This document shows, one piece after another, positions 8,112 through 15,234 of a DNA stretch of 32,358 nt. A program made the position numbers and the translations under genes. Source of the DNA: Victivallales bacterium (GTDB lineage Bacteria > Verrucomicrobiota > Lentisphaeria > Oligosphaerales > Oligosphaeraceae); assembly GCA_017535315.1 (NCBI GenBank), contig JAFXUD010000053.1, positions 1 through 32,358 of the forward strand, written 5' to 3'. Under the pieces are notes generated by a model. The model was not told the DNA's origin, ran no database searches, and saw only the letters and a program-made list of their open reading frames with translations. Position 1 is the stretch's first letter. Each line of letters starts with the position of its first letter.

Positions 8112-8496
8112 TTGACTTTCCTCTTTGCCTGCTTTTAGTTCATTCAAAACCAATCACCACTAAAAAAGATTGCATCAAAACACGAAAGAAAAGTTTCCCT
8201 GTTTACTCTCCTGAACCTCCTTTTTATTGACTTCAACTGGTCAAGTATAAATTGCAAAAACGACTGCAAAAATGCTTTACAGCTTCATACTGAATAGAGC
8301 CATCTTCAGCATAACATTTCGCAATTTGTCTTCTAATGCCGACTAGCTGAAATATCAAAGAGTCTTTTTATGCATAATAAAGCCTCTTTTAAAAGCATTC
8401 TTTTAGACTTCTCAATGAATATATAACCTAATTGCGATTTGTCAAATAAAAAAACAAAAATATCTTTTTTGATTTGTTCTGTTCGCCCAAAAGGGG
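8112..8496. other. AT-rich intergenic region
   Basis: About 385 nt without a convincing gene. It must contain the promoter of the HTH gene (minus strand). I see a short TTGAC/GTCAA inverted pair near 8227-8245 and several A/T runs, but no reliable -35/-10 pair. Short reading frames here lack ribosome sites and coding character. Confidence 0.5.
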
Positions 8497-8535
8497 GAAA
8501 AAAAACGACCTCAACGACAGGGTCATTGAGGTCGT
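8497..8535 (-). terminator. Intrinsic terminator after the methyltransferase
   Basis: On the minus strand a perfect 10-bp stem ACGACCTCAA/TTGAGGTCGT (8526-8535 and 8505-8514) with an 11-nt loop runs straight into a T tract (A at 8497-8505 on plus). It is placed 30 nt after the stop of the gene at 8565. A weaker T tract on plus (near 8541) leaves limited bidirectional function possible. Confidence 0.85.
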
Positions 8536-8564
8536 CTTGCTCCTTTTTGTTATTAATTCTCCCT

Positions 8565-9392
8565 TCACGGGCGCCATGCGGCAAAGCTCCCAGAAGGCAA
8601 AGCCAATTGGGATTCAATGAACATTTCCCCCGTTTCGATGTGGCCTTTGCCGAAGACCTGCCGAACCAGATGTCCAAGCACAATGGGGGTATAGCCAGGC
8701 GTATGGCAAGTCAGAAAGAGAAACAAAGGCTCATCAGAGAGAAGCTGGCGGCAGTTGTCCAGCAATGCAAGAAGCCCATCATCTATTTTGAACACCTCCT
8801 GGTTGGTTCCACGCCCAAAGCTTGGCGGATCCAATAGGATGCCATCGTATTTTCTTCCACGCCGTAGTTCACGTTGAAGGAACTTGTTGACATCATCCAC
8901 AATCCATCGGATGGGGGCATCCTGCAAGTTGTTGGCAGCGGCATTGCGGTGCGCCCAGTCAACGGTTTTCTTGGAGGCATCCAGATGGCAGAGTTCGCAT
9001 CCCGCTTTGGCAAGCGCAAGCGTGGCGCCGCCCGAATAGGCAAAGAGATTGAGGACGCTTGGATGCGGTCTGCTGGCCTCCTTCACCCGCTCCGTCATCC
9101 AGCGCCAGCCTATAAGATGCTCAGGGAAAACGCCCATATGTCCAAAATCAGTTGGAGAGACGATGAACGTGATGCCTCCGAGCTGGCAGTGCCACTCGCG
9201 TGGCATTTGCCTGCGAAAACTCCAGCCGCCGTTTTTCTCACGGGTGAAGAAGGCATCCGCCCTGCCCCACTCCTGTCGTGGAAGTGTTGTTCGCCATACG
9301 GCCTGGGCACACGGACGGTCTGTGACAAACTCGCCAAAACGCTCCAGTTTGCGCCCGTTTCCACTGTCCAATAACTTGTATTCTGCTGTCAT
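8565..9392 (-). CDS. Class I SAM-dependent methyltransferase (RlmI/COG1092-like)
   Basis: 275 aa. The start is placed at MTAEYKLLDSGNGRKLERFG, which matches how this family normally begins; the frame stays open 40 codons further upstream (to 9512), but that part holds a repeat element and shows no family similarity. SAM motif I reads VLNLFAYSGGATLALAKAG (about 112-130), the acidic residue of motif II is in CHLDASK, and the catalytic block is LLDPPSFGRG with Asp188, typical of the RNA 5-methylcytosine/RlmI-like group. The N-terminal PUA domain of RlmI appears absent. The likely substrate is rRNA or another RNA base, in the cytoplasm. It is a single gene ending in a strong terminator at 8497-8535. 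Confidence 0.82.
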   Translation of the reverse strand: MTAEYKLLDSGNGRKLERFGEFVTDRPCAQAVWRTTLPRQEWGRADAFFTREKNGGWSFRRQMPREWHCQLGGITFIVSPTDFGHMGVFPEHLIGWRWMTERVKEASRPHPSVLNLFAYSGGATLALAKAGCELCHLDASKKTVDWAHRNAAANNLQDAPIRWIVDDVNKFLQRELRRGRKYDGILLDPPSFGRGTNQEVFKIDDGLLALLDNCRQLLSDEPLFLFLTCHTPGYTPIVLGHLVRQVFGKGHIETGEMFIESQLALPSGSFAAWRP

Positions 9393-9453
9393 CTTCTGCG
9401 TGTGATATTTTAAAATGTGGGATATCGTCTTTCCAAATGCATATTTTTGCCAA

Positions 9454-9527
9454 GAGGTTATTTCAAAATTATCTCTTAGGAACGCTGTTTTTTCAAACAG
9501 CATATTTGACATCTGGAGAAATAACTT
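9454..9527. repeat. Second, degenerate palindromic element
   Basis: Left end GAGGTTATTTCAAAATTATC (9454-9475) matches the left end of the 7417 element at about 18 of 20 positions. A possible right end, GAAATAACTT (9518-9527), is complementary to AGGTTATTTC at 9 of 10. It lies in the divergent region between the methyltransferase and the serine hydrolase gene. Confidence 0.4.
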
Positions 9528-9549
9528 TAGTGTAATACGGATATTGCAA

Positions 9550-9580
9550 TTAACAACCCGTTTTGTCGTTTTTTTATACT
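9550..9580 (+). promoter_or_regulatory. Possible promoter of the serine hydrolase pair
   Basis: TTAACA (9550-9555), a 19-nt spacer and TATACT (9575-9580). The -10 ends only 4 nt before the ATG at 9585, so if used the transcript would be leaderless. The long spacer makes this uncertain. Confidence 0.25.
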
Positions 9581-9584
9581 GGAA

Positions 9585-10658
9585 ATGAACACAAATTGGA
9601 ATGAACTTCGCCCGATATTACAGGGTATTATGGACGATGCAACCCGCATTGGCGAGGAATGCGGGTGCCAACTGGCCATCTACCATCATGGGAAATTAGT
9701 GCTGGACCTCTGTTCTGGATACTATAGCCCCGACCAGGCACGCCCCATAACCTCCGACTCCCTTTTCCCCGTCTTTTCCTGCGGAAAGGGAGTGATGACC
9801 ACCGCCATGCACTGCCTCGTGCGACGCGGCCTCATCAGCTATGACACCCGTATTGGCGACATCTGGCCAGCCTTCGACTGCAACCGAAAACAGGATATCC
9901 AGTTGTGGCATTTCATGACCCACACCGCAGGCATGCAGCAACTTCCTGTGCCACGCGACAGCGAGGAACTTGCCGCCTGGGACTATATGTGCACGATTCT
10001 GGCAAAGTCCGCACCCGCATGGGCACCTGGCACAAAATGCGCCTACCACGGTATCACATTTGCCTGGCTGATGGGCGAAACAGCCGCCATCGCAGCTCGA
10101 AAAACTTGCCGCGACGTGGTTATGGACGAAGTGATTAAGCCCCTCGGCATTGAAAAAGAGTTCTTCTTCGGGACAAACAGCGAAGCCGACCAGCGCTTCG
10201 TCCCCGTGGATGGTTCTGCAAAAAATGGCTATGACTGGTGCGCAGCCTTCATCAACAATCCCGTGCTGCGCCATGCCGTGATCCCCTCTGCAAACGGTGT
10301 TTGCAGCGCCCGCGCACTTGCACGCCATTATGCCGCACTCATCGGCGAAGTGGACGGCGTTCGCCTCCTGAACGACAGCCTGCTTGACAATGCGACAAAG
10401 CTCAATCGTCCCAAAGAGGATTCTGGCAAATCAGGAGACTGGGTGCGATTCGGACTGGGCTATGTCCTGACGGGGCCAGAAGACAACCTGGGGATCCGTT
10501 TTGGACACGGCGGTGCCTGTGGTTCGGAAGGTCTCGCAGACCGCGAAAACGACGTTGCCCTTGCCTTTACCAAGAACAAATCCCTCCCGACGCACCCTGT
10601 CCACCCGATACGCGACCGTATCTCCAAGGCTCTTGGCCTTCCCATTCGGATTTGGTAA
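9585..10658 (+). CDS. Serine hydrolase, class C beta-lactamase/esterase EstB-like family
   Basis: 357 aa, no signal peptide seen, so probably cytoplasmic. The acylation motif S-x-x-K is SCGK with Ser65 and Lys68; the second motif is the esterase-type Tyr154 in CAYHGITFAW rather than Y-x-N; the third is the HGG box in FGHGGACGSEG (308-310). This combination is characteristic of EstB-like carboxylesterases and relatives, not of true AmpC cephalosporinases. The substrate could be an ester, a peptide or a muropeptide. The start is fixed by family-like N-terminal content; a short GGA precedes it. A second family member starts 30 nt downstream, so the two likely form an operon. Confidence 0.85.
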   Translation: MNTNWNELRPILQGIMDDATRIGEECGCQLAIYHHGKLVLDLCSGYYSPDQARPITSDSLFPVFSCGKGVMTTAMHCLVRRGLISYDTRIGDIWPAFDCNRKQDIQLWHFMTHTAGMQQLPVPRDSEELAAWDYMCTILAKSAPAWAPGTKCAYHGITFAWLMGETAAIAARKTCRDVVMDEVIKPLGIEKEFFFGTNSEADQRFVPVDGSAKNGYDWCAAFINNPVLRHAVIPSANGVCSARALARHYAALIGEVDGVRLLNDSLLDNATKLNRPKEDSGKSGDWVRFGLGYVLTGPEDNLGIRFGHGGACGSEGLADRENDVALAFTKNKSLPTHPVHPIRDRISKALGLPIRIW

Positions 10659-10688
10659 GACGGCAGTTGCAGCCTACCTTGAGCAAAA

Positions 10689-11750
10689 ATGGAATTCGCC
10701 GTGAAAAGTGCCGCCATTCAAGCGGCTTTAGACCAGGCCACCGCCAAATGTATCTTTCCATGCGGTGTCCTGATGCGAAAGCAAGCTGACAATCCTCCAG
10801 AGTTTTTCTGCTCTGGTAAATCGGTTTACGGCGACGGTGGCTTCAAGCCCGATGCTCATTCCTTGTTTGACCTGGCCTCCCTGACCAAAGTAGTCGCCAC
10901 CACCACGTTGGCAATGATGGCGTATGAAGAAGGCAGCCTGGATCTGGACAAGCCCGTCTCCGCCTGGCTTCCTGATTTCATGGATGGCGACCATCCCGAA
11001 TGGCGCGCCATCATCACACCGCGGATGCTTCTCGCTCACACGGCGGGCTTTGTTCCGTTCCTCCCCTTCTACCGTACATACGTAAATATTTCCAGCCGTC
11101 CCGAAAAACAACGCATTGTACGCCTGGCCCCCCTCCATTCACAGCCCAATGCCGAAACCGTCTATTCGGACATTGGAATGATGGTCATGGGGCAGATTGT
11201 TGAAACCATCCTGCGTAAAAGGCTGGATGCAGCCGTTTGGGAACTGGTCTTCAAACCTCTGGAAATGCTTGAAACCACCTTCAATCCCCCCAGCAAGCAA
11301 CACTGCGTCCCGACAGAGGAGATGGCAGACAAGCCTGGTCACTTCTGGACAGGCATTGTCCACGATGAAAACGCACGATGGCTGGATGGGGTTTCAGGCC
11401 ACGCAGGGCTCTTTTCCACAGCCGCCGACCTGGAACGCTTTTCAAACATGCTTCTGGAAAACGGCAGGCCGCTTCTGCACTCGCGACATACCCTGCAGCT
11501 TTTTGCATCACCCGCCAACCTGCTTCCTGGTTCGACACGCTGCCTGGGCTGGACACATTGGAGCGCAGTCCACAGCTCCTTTGGGCACACAGGCTTCACA
11601 GGCATCTCCCTCTGGATTGTCCCCGACCAGGGTCTCGCAACCCTCCTTCTAACCAACGCCGTGCATCCCCATCGGGAGTGCAAACAGAACGGCTACTTTG
11701 ATACGCGAGATCATCTCCATGCTCTATGCCTGGAAACCTCGCGTCCATGA
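10689..11750 (+). CDS. Serine hydrolase, class C beta-lactamase/D-aminopeptidase-like family
   Basis: 353 aa. Catalytic landmarks are SLTK (Ser64, Lys67), YSD (Tyr159) and a C-terminal HTG box in SFGHTGFTG (300-302). These are the three conserved elements of penicillin-binding-protein-like serine hydrolases. No signal peptide is evident, so a cytoplasmic role is likely; in other bacteria similar proteins accompany peptidoglycan-recycling genes, but none is seen here. It shares fold but little sequence with the preceding hydrolase, so this is not a recent duplication. The ribosome site is weak. About 30 nt separate its end from the convergent glycyl radical enzyme gene, and no strong terminator is visible between them. 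Confidence 0.83.
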   Translation: MEFAVKSAAIQAALDQATAKCIFPCGVLMRKQADNPPEFFCSGKSVYGDGGFKPDAHSLFDLASLTKVVATTTLAMMAYEEGSLDLDKPVSAWLPDFMDGDHPEWRAIITPRMLLAHTAGFVPFLPFYRTYVNISSRPEKQRIVRLAPLHSQPNAETVYSDIGMMVMGQIVETILRKRLDAAVWELVFKPLEMLETTFNPPSKQHCVPTEEMADKPGHFWTGIVHDENARWLDGVSGHAGLFSTAADLERFSNMLLENGRPLLHSRHTLQLFASPANLLPGSTRCLGWTHWSAVHSSFGHTGFTGISLWIVPDQGLATLLLTNAVHPHRECKQNGYFDTRDHLHALCLETSRP

Positions 11751-11782
11751 CCGAGTGACGAAAAAAAACCACCGAGGTAATT

Positions 11783-13822
11783 TCAATATTCAGTCCTGTC
11801 AATAATCTCCTGCTGTTCCTGCGGGGAGAGGGAGATGTAGTACTCGGAGAAGCCCGTCTTGCGGATAAGGAGGGAACGATGGTTTTCTGGGTGCTTTCTC
11901 GCATCTTCGAGAGTCTTACGCGAAACCATCGTAAAGCCGACATGAAGGCCGTCCATGGCGAAAAAACTACGCATGAGTCCTATCAATAAATCGGAGGATA
12001 ATCTTTGGGCGAATTTGAGATTCAGACCACCGCAGATGCAGCGCTTGAGCGGAAGCAAGGCAACGCTCTTCAGGAGGGCAGTCGGGCCGATGATGTCCAT
12101 GTCATGCACAGGTGACTGGTTTTCGCTGATGGTCTCGCCCTTGAGCCGTCCGTCGGGTGTGGCCCCGATAACGGAACCGAAGCGTGCGTGATGGGTGAGC
12201 GAGTAAAGTGACGGCATAGCAAGAAAGCCCTCCTTGAGGCCAGCGGCTTCCGCCGCGTCGATAAGAGCGTTGGCAGCCCTGGCTCCAAGGCAATCCACCT
12301 CCTCGATACCGTTGCCATATTTCGGCATGCGTGTTTTAAGTTCGGCGAGTAGGGTTTTGTGCCCGTTGAAATTGGCATCGAGAATGTCGCGGAGTTCTTG
12401 AAAGGTCATGCGCTTCTCGTCGTCAATGAGGCGTTTGATGGCCACGAGGCTGTCCGCCATATTGGCAATGCCCGAAAACATCAGATGGTTCCAACAGTAC
12501 TCCTCGCAGCCGCCCCGCCAAAGGTCCCTGCAGCTCTGCACGCAGCTGTCGAGGAAGATTGATTCAAGGTTGAAGCAGAACCTGTCGTGGATAATCTGCT
12601 TCCTCTGGACTTCGCGCATGTTCGCCGCAATGGCTTCCTCGGCCACGCTGCGAAGAGTGGCGAGGACGGCCTCCACGGCGGAGCCTTCCGTGGAAGCCTT
12701 GAAGATGGCCTCGCGGAACCACACAAACGAGTTGTGGAACTGGTCGATTCGAGGCATGATATTGTGGAGATGTCCAGGCAAATCAACGCGGTTACAGGCA
12801 GTGAATGTGTAGTTACACGCATCTTCAGGACGGATGCCTGAGTTGAGCAGCTTGTCGTGTATCAAGATGTCGTTGAAGAAGTTACATTGTGCGTCAAGCG
12901 TGGAGGCCGCCTCCCCCACAAGCTGCCACACCTCGTTGGGCATGCCGATGCCGATGCGGAAATTGAAGGTGGGCTGCGGAAGGTGCAGGCGCTGCGCCGC
13001 CTTGATGAAGAGGCACGAAAGTTCGTTGAACTGCCAGTTGCCATCAATGTCCCGCCCCCCAAGAGTAATGTACTCTTTGGTCGCCTGGCACGGGGTGGGT
13101 TTTTTCGCGTAGTTGTCCGTAGCAGTGCCCGTAATCTCGTTGAACTTCACAAGGAAATAACTCAGAAGAGTTGTCGCGCGTTCAGGATTTGGTTCGCGCC
13201 TGTAGAACGGGAGCAGGTGCTGGTCGAGGCGTCCAGGCGCAAAGTCCCTGCTGCCGATGATGCAGCTGAATATGAAATGCACCATCCAGACCGACTGCAG
13301 AGCTGAGTACAAATCGTAAGCGGGCTTGTTTGGTACGATTCGCAGCGCCATCGCCATCTCGCGCTTGCCCATGTCGTCGGCTGCCTCGGCGTAGCGAAGG
13401 CAGAATCTCCTGATGCCATCAATGCATCCTCGCGCCTGCCGCTCAAAGTACCTTGCCTCCTCGGAACCGATGCGCTCTGCATTGACGGCGATTTCCGCCA
13501 TCATTCCATCCAGTCCGATGGAGAGAATCTTCGATATCGGCAGGGTGATGTGCCCACTGCTCCTGATACCACCCGGCAACCGCGAAAACGGCTCGCTGTG
13601 CGGCCAGCGCGACTCTATCATCCGTCCAGCGAAGACATCTTCTGGCTCAATGGGCGTAGAGAGACCGTTGAAAAGCAGGTTTGCCTCATGCAGATACCTC
13701 TCCTGGATGGAAAGAGCCTTCGTGGCCTCCTTGTTTGCGAAAAGAATCTCCTCCCGCTCGATAAAGCAGGCAAGGTTGTCACAGGAATAAACCTTTTCAA
13801 TCAGTCTTTTCACTTCGTCCAT
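11783..13822 (-). CDS. Pyruvate formate-lyase-like glycyl radical enzyme with atypical active-site motif
   Basis: 679 aa from MDEVKRLIEKVYS; AAGGAA lies 7-8 nt upstream, better than the alternative ATG at 13843. The family is shown by SSGHITLPISKILSIGLDG near the N-terminus and the C-terminal glycyl radical loop RKTGFSEYYISLSPQEQQEI with Gly657. The active-site cysteine is Cys343 in YTFTACNRVDLPG; the 314-residue Cys-Gly spacing agrees with known members. PFL itself has two adjacent Cys, and glycyl radical dehydratases/decarboxylases have C-V-E; here it reads C-N-R, so neither class fits. The protein is shorter than the usual 750-850 residues. It needs a radical SAM activating enzyme, normally adjacent, and none is in this window. 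The substrate is unknown. It should be cytoplasmic and oxygen-sensitive. Confidence 0.88.
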   Translation of the reverse strand: MDEVKRLIEKVYSCDNLACFIEREEILFANKEATKALSIQERYLHEANLLFNGLSTPIEPEDVFAGRMIESRWPHSEPFSRLPGGIRSSGHITLPISKILSIGLDGMMAEIAVNAERIGSEEARYFERQARGCIDGIRRFCLRYAEAADDMGKREMAMALRIVPNKPAYDLYSALQSVWMVHFIFSCIIGSRDFAPGRLDQHLLPFYRREPNPERATTLLSYFLVKFNEITGTATDNYAKKPTPCQATKEYITLGGRDIDGNWQFNELSCLFIKAAQRLHLPQPTFNFRIGIGMPNEVWQLVGEAASTLDAQCNFFNDILIHDKLLNSGIRPEDACNYTFTACNRVDLPGHLHNIMPRIDQFHNSFVWFREAIFKASTEGSAVEAVLATLRSVAEEAIAANMREVQRKQIIHDRFCFNLESIFLDSCVQSCRDLWRGGCEEYCWNHLMFSGIANMADSLVAIKRLIDDEKRMTFQELRDILDANFNGHKTLLAELKTRMPKYGNGIEEVDCLGARAANALIDAAEAAGLKEGFLAMPSLYSLTHHARFGSVIGATPDGRLKGETISENQSPVHDMDIIGPTALLKSVALLPLKRCICGGLNLKFAQRLSSDLLIGLMRSFFAMDGLHVGFTMVSRKTLEDARKHPENHRSLLIRKTGFSEYYISLSPQEQQEIIDRTEY

Positions 13823-13858
13823 AAATAATTCCTTTTGATGCAATTGATTTCTTTTTCT

Positions 13859-13886
13859 AAATTACTAATTCTTATTGAGATTTCAA
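13859..13886 (-). promoter_or_regulatory. Candidate promoter of the glycyl radical enzyme gene
   Basis: On the minus strand TTGAAA (13886-13881), a 16-nt spacer and TAATTT (13864-13859), about 37 nt before the ATG at 13822. Layout is the same as at the GH9 gene (TTGAAA, 16 nt). Prediction by eye only. Confidence 0.35.
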
Positions 13887-13990
13887 GCCTGGAGGCCGTC
13901 AAATCTCATAGCCAACAGTACTGACAAATTAGAAGTACCCAAAAAACGTTTTTTGGGGGAACAATATACTTTAGTTGGCGATTGGACCTT

Positions 13991-14138
13991 ACCCACAGAG
14001 AAGAGCCGCGTAGCGGCGGCAAGAGCATAGCCGTGGGTAGAGCAAAGCCGCGACAGCGGCGAAGCGAAACCCACGGTCAGATGCCCACCCCAGTCCCAGT
14101 GCGCCTTGCCGCGTAGCGCAGCGAAGCGGCAAGGCGCA
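13991..14138. repeat. GC-rich multi-hairpin REP-like intergenic element
   Basis: Three linked inverted repeats. ACCCACAG (13991), CCGTGGGT (14031-14038) and ACCCACGG (14069-14076) allow the middle arm to pair with either side; inner stems GCCGC-gta-GCGGC (14005-14017) and GCCGC-gaca-GCGGC (14047-14060) recur with the same sequence. A separate perfect 13-bp stem, TGCGCCTTGCCGC against GCGGCAAGGCGCA, spans 14100-14138. Reading frames across it give arginine/alanine-rich peptides like the spurious small proteins annotated in PVC genomes. It lies between the divergent glycyl radical and isomerase genes in an otherwise AT-rich spacer. Confidence 0.75.
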
Positions 14139-14232
14139 TCCAAGCCATCTACCAATGAAGGATAATGTCATCAGGAAACTCAAGTATATAATTCCCTTTT
14201 TTTCTGGAAGTAGGTTGAAAAACTCTCCAGTA

Positions 14233-14249
14233 GATATAAATTCTATATC
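14233..14249 (+). promoter_or_regulatory. Operator-like inverted repeat before the isomerase operon
   Basis: GATATA-aattc-TATATC, a perfect 6-bp inverted repeat 45 nt before the ATG at 14294, in the AT-rich leader. A TTGAAA (14215-14220) and a TATAAA (14235-14240) are near, but their 14-nt spacing is short for a standard promoter. Tentative. Confidence 0.3.
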
Positions 14250-14293
14250 ATATATACCTAAATTGTGTCATTTTAACTCGAAAGGAAAGAAGA

Positions 14294-15115
14294 ATGCCAG
14301 TCAATTCTGATGTGAAGAAGTATGGTTCCAACATGAAGGTCAACCTGGCAGCAATGTCTGGCTGGTTCAGTGACCTGAGTCATGTCGAGATGGTCGAGCA
14401 GGTGGCTGCATACGGCTTCTCCGCCTTTGAATGTCTTTCCGCCAACAAGTGGGAGGACAAGGAGGCCGTGCGCGACAAATGCCAGGAACTGGGCGTCAAA
14501 GTCGGCGCCATCAGTTGCAGCGGAACCATCAAGGGAGACGGTCCCGTCAATCCAGCCTTCCACCCCACCTTCGTCGCCGAAACCAAGGAGGCCATCAAAA
14601 ACGCCAAGTTGCTGGGTACGAACGTTGTCCTGGCCCTGACGGGGGCTCTCCGCGACGACCTTTCCTTCGAACAGCAGATGGCCAATGCGGCGGCGGCTGG
14701 CAAGCTGGTGGCACCCTATCTGGAGGATGCGGGTGTCACCCTCGTCTGGGAGCTGCTCAATACCAAGGTCAACCATGCTGGCTACTCCCTGGTCTATTCC
14801 AAGGACGCCGCGGACCTCGTGCGCGCCACGGCCTCGCCTAACGTGAAAATGCTGTTCGACATCTACCACCAGCAGATCAGCGAGGGTGACGTCATCCGCA
14901 ACATCCAGACCTATTCAGCCGAAATCGGACACTACCACTTCGGGGACAACCCAGGACGCCATGAACCTGGCACTGGCGAACTCAACTACAAGAACATCTT
15001 CAAGGCGATTGCCGCCACTGGCTACACGGGCATCGTCTCCTCCGAGTTCAGCAAAACTCCAGAGATTACCGTTGATAGCCTGATGGCACTGCTCGCTGAA
15101 TGCGCGACGTGGTAA
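14294..15115 (+). CDS. Hydroxypyruvate isomerase-like TIM-barrel sugar isomerase/epimerase
   Basis: 273 aa; AAAGGAAAG precedes the ATG. Xylose isomerase-like (AP endonuclease 2) TIM barrel. The pattern follows the Hyi group: VWELLNTK with Glu153, then GYSLVYSK, LFDIYHQQISEGDV with Asp189 and His192, GHYHFGDNPGRHEPGTGE with His215, and SSEFSK with Glu251. Glu153, Asp189, His215 and Glu251 would bind the divalent metal. Family members interconvert hydroxypyruvate and tartronate semialdehyde, or other keto sugars and sugar phosphates; the real substrate is open. Cytoplasmic. It heads a collinear cluster, with a Gfo/Idh/MocA oxidoreductase following after a tandem-repeat spacer, a pairing often seen in inositol and rare-sugar pathways. 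Confidence 0.85.
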   Translation: MPVNSDVKKYGSNMKVNLAAMSGWFSDLSHVEMVEQVAAYGFSAFECLSANKWEDKEAVRDKCQELGVKVGAISCSGTIKGDGPVNPAFHPTFVAETKEAIKNAKLLGTNVVLALTGALRDDLSFEQQMANAAAAGKLVAPYLEDAGVTLVWELLNTKVNHAGYSLVYSKDAADLVRATASPNVKMLFDIYHQQISEGDVIRNIQTYSAEIGHYHFGDNPGRHEPGTGELNYKNIFKAIAATGYTGIVSSEFSKTPEITVDSLMALLAECATW

Positions 15116-15120
15116 CAACA

Positions 15121-15204
15121 GACGGGAGACAATGGACAAGGGACAACGGACGGGGGACAACGGACATTGGACAACGGACATTGGACAACGGACATAGGAC
15201 AACT
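15121..15204. repeat. GACNNNN heptad tandem repeat (12 units)
   Basis: Twelve heptamers in perfect register, all starting GAC: GACGGGA, GACAATG, GACAAGG, GACAACG, GACGGGG, GACAACG, GACATTG, GACAACG, GACATTG, GACAACG, GACATAG, GACAACT. It starts 5 nt after the isomerase stop codon and ends 30 nt before the next ATG. Although the period is not a multiple of three, one frame stays open through it, producing a false N-terminal extension of the next gene. Confidence 0.95.
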
Positions 15205-15234
15205 GATAAAAAACAACATAAGGAGAAACAAAGC

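Noticed and set aside
8333-8683. Minus-strand frame of 116 codons
   Set aside because: It runs through the terminator hairpin and overlaps the methyltransferase C-terminus in another frame.
9393-9512. N-terminal extension of the methyltransferase gene
   Set aside because: It covers a palindromic element and has no family similarity; MTAEYKLLDSG is the usual beginning.
9585-11750. Antibiotic resistance beta-lactamases
   Set aside because: Motifs fit EstB/D-aminopeptidase-like relatives, and no signal peptide is seen; resistance cannot be inferred.
11783-13822. True pyruvate formate-lyase (pflB)
   Set aside because: The adjacent Cys-Cys pair needed for PFL chemistry is absent; the motif is A-C-N-R.
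13883-14155. Minus-strand reading frame of 90 codons over the GC-rich palindromes
   Set aside because: It is formed by inverted repeats, lacks a ribosome site, and resembles the spurious small proteins produced by such repeats in PVC genomes.
15121-15204. CRISPR array
   Set aside because: Units are 7 nt and contiguous, with no spacers; no cas genes in the window.
15100-15234. N-terminal extension of the Gfo/Idh/MocA gene
   Set aside because: It consists almost wholly of the heptad repeat and overlaps the preceding gene; the ATG at 15235 has a good ribosome site and starts the Rossmann fold.
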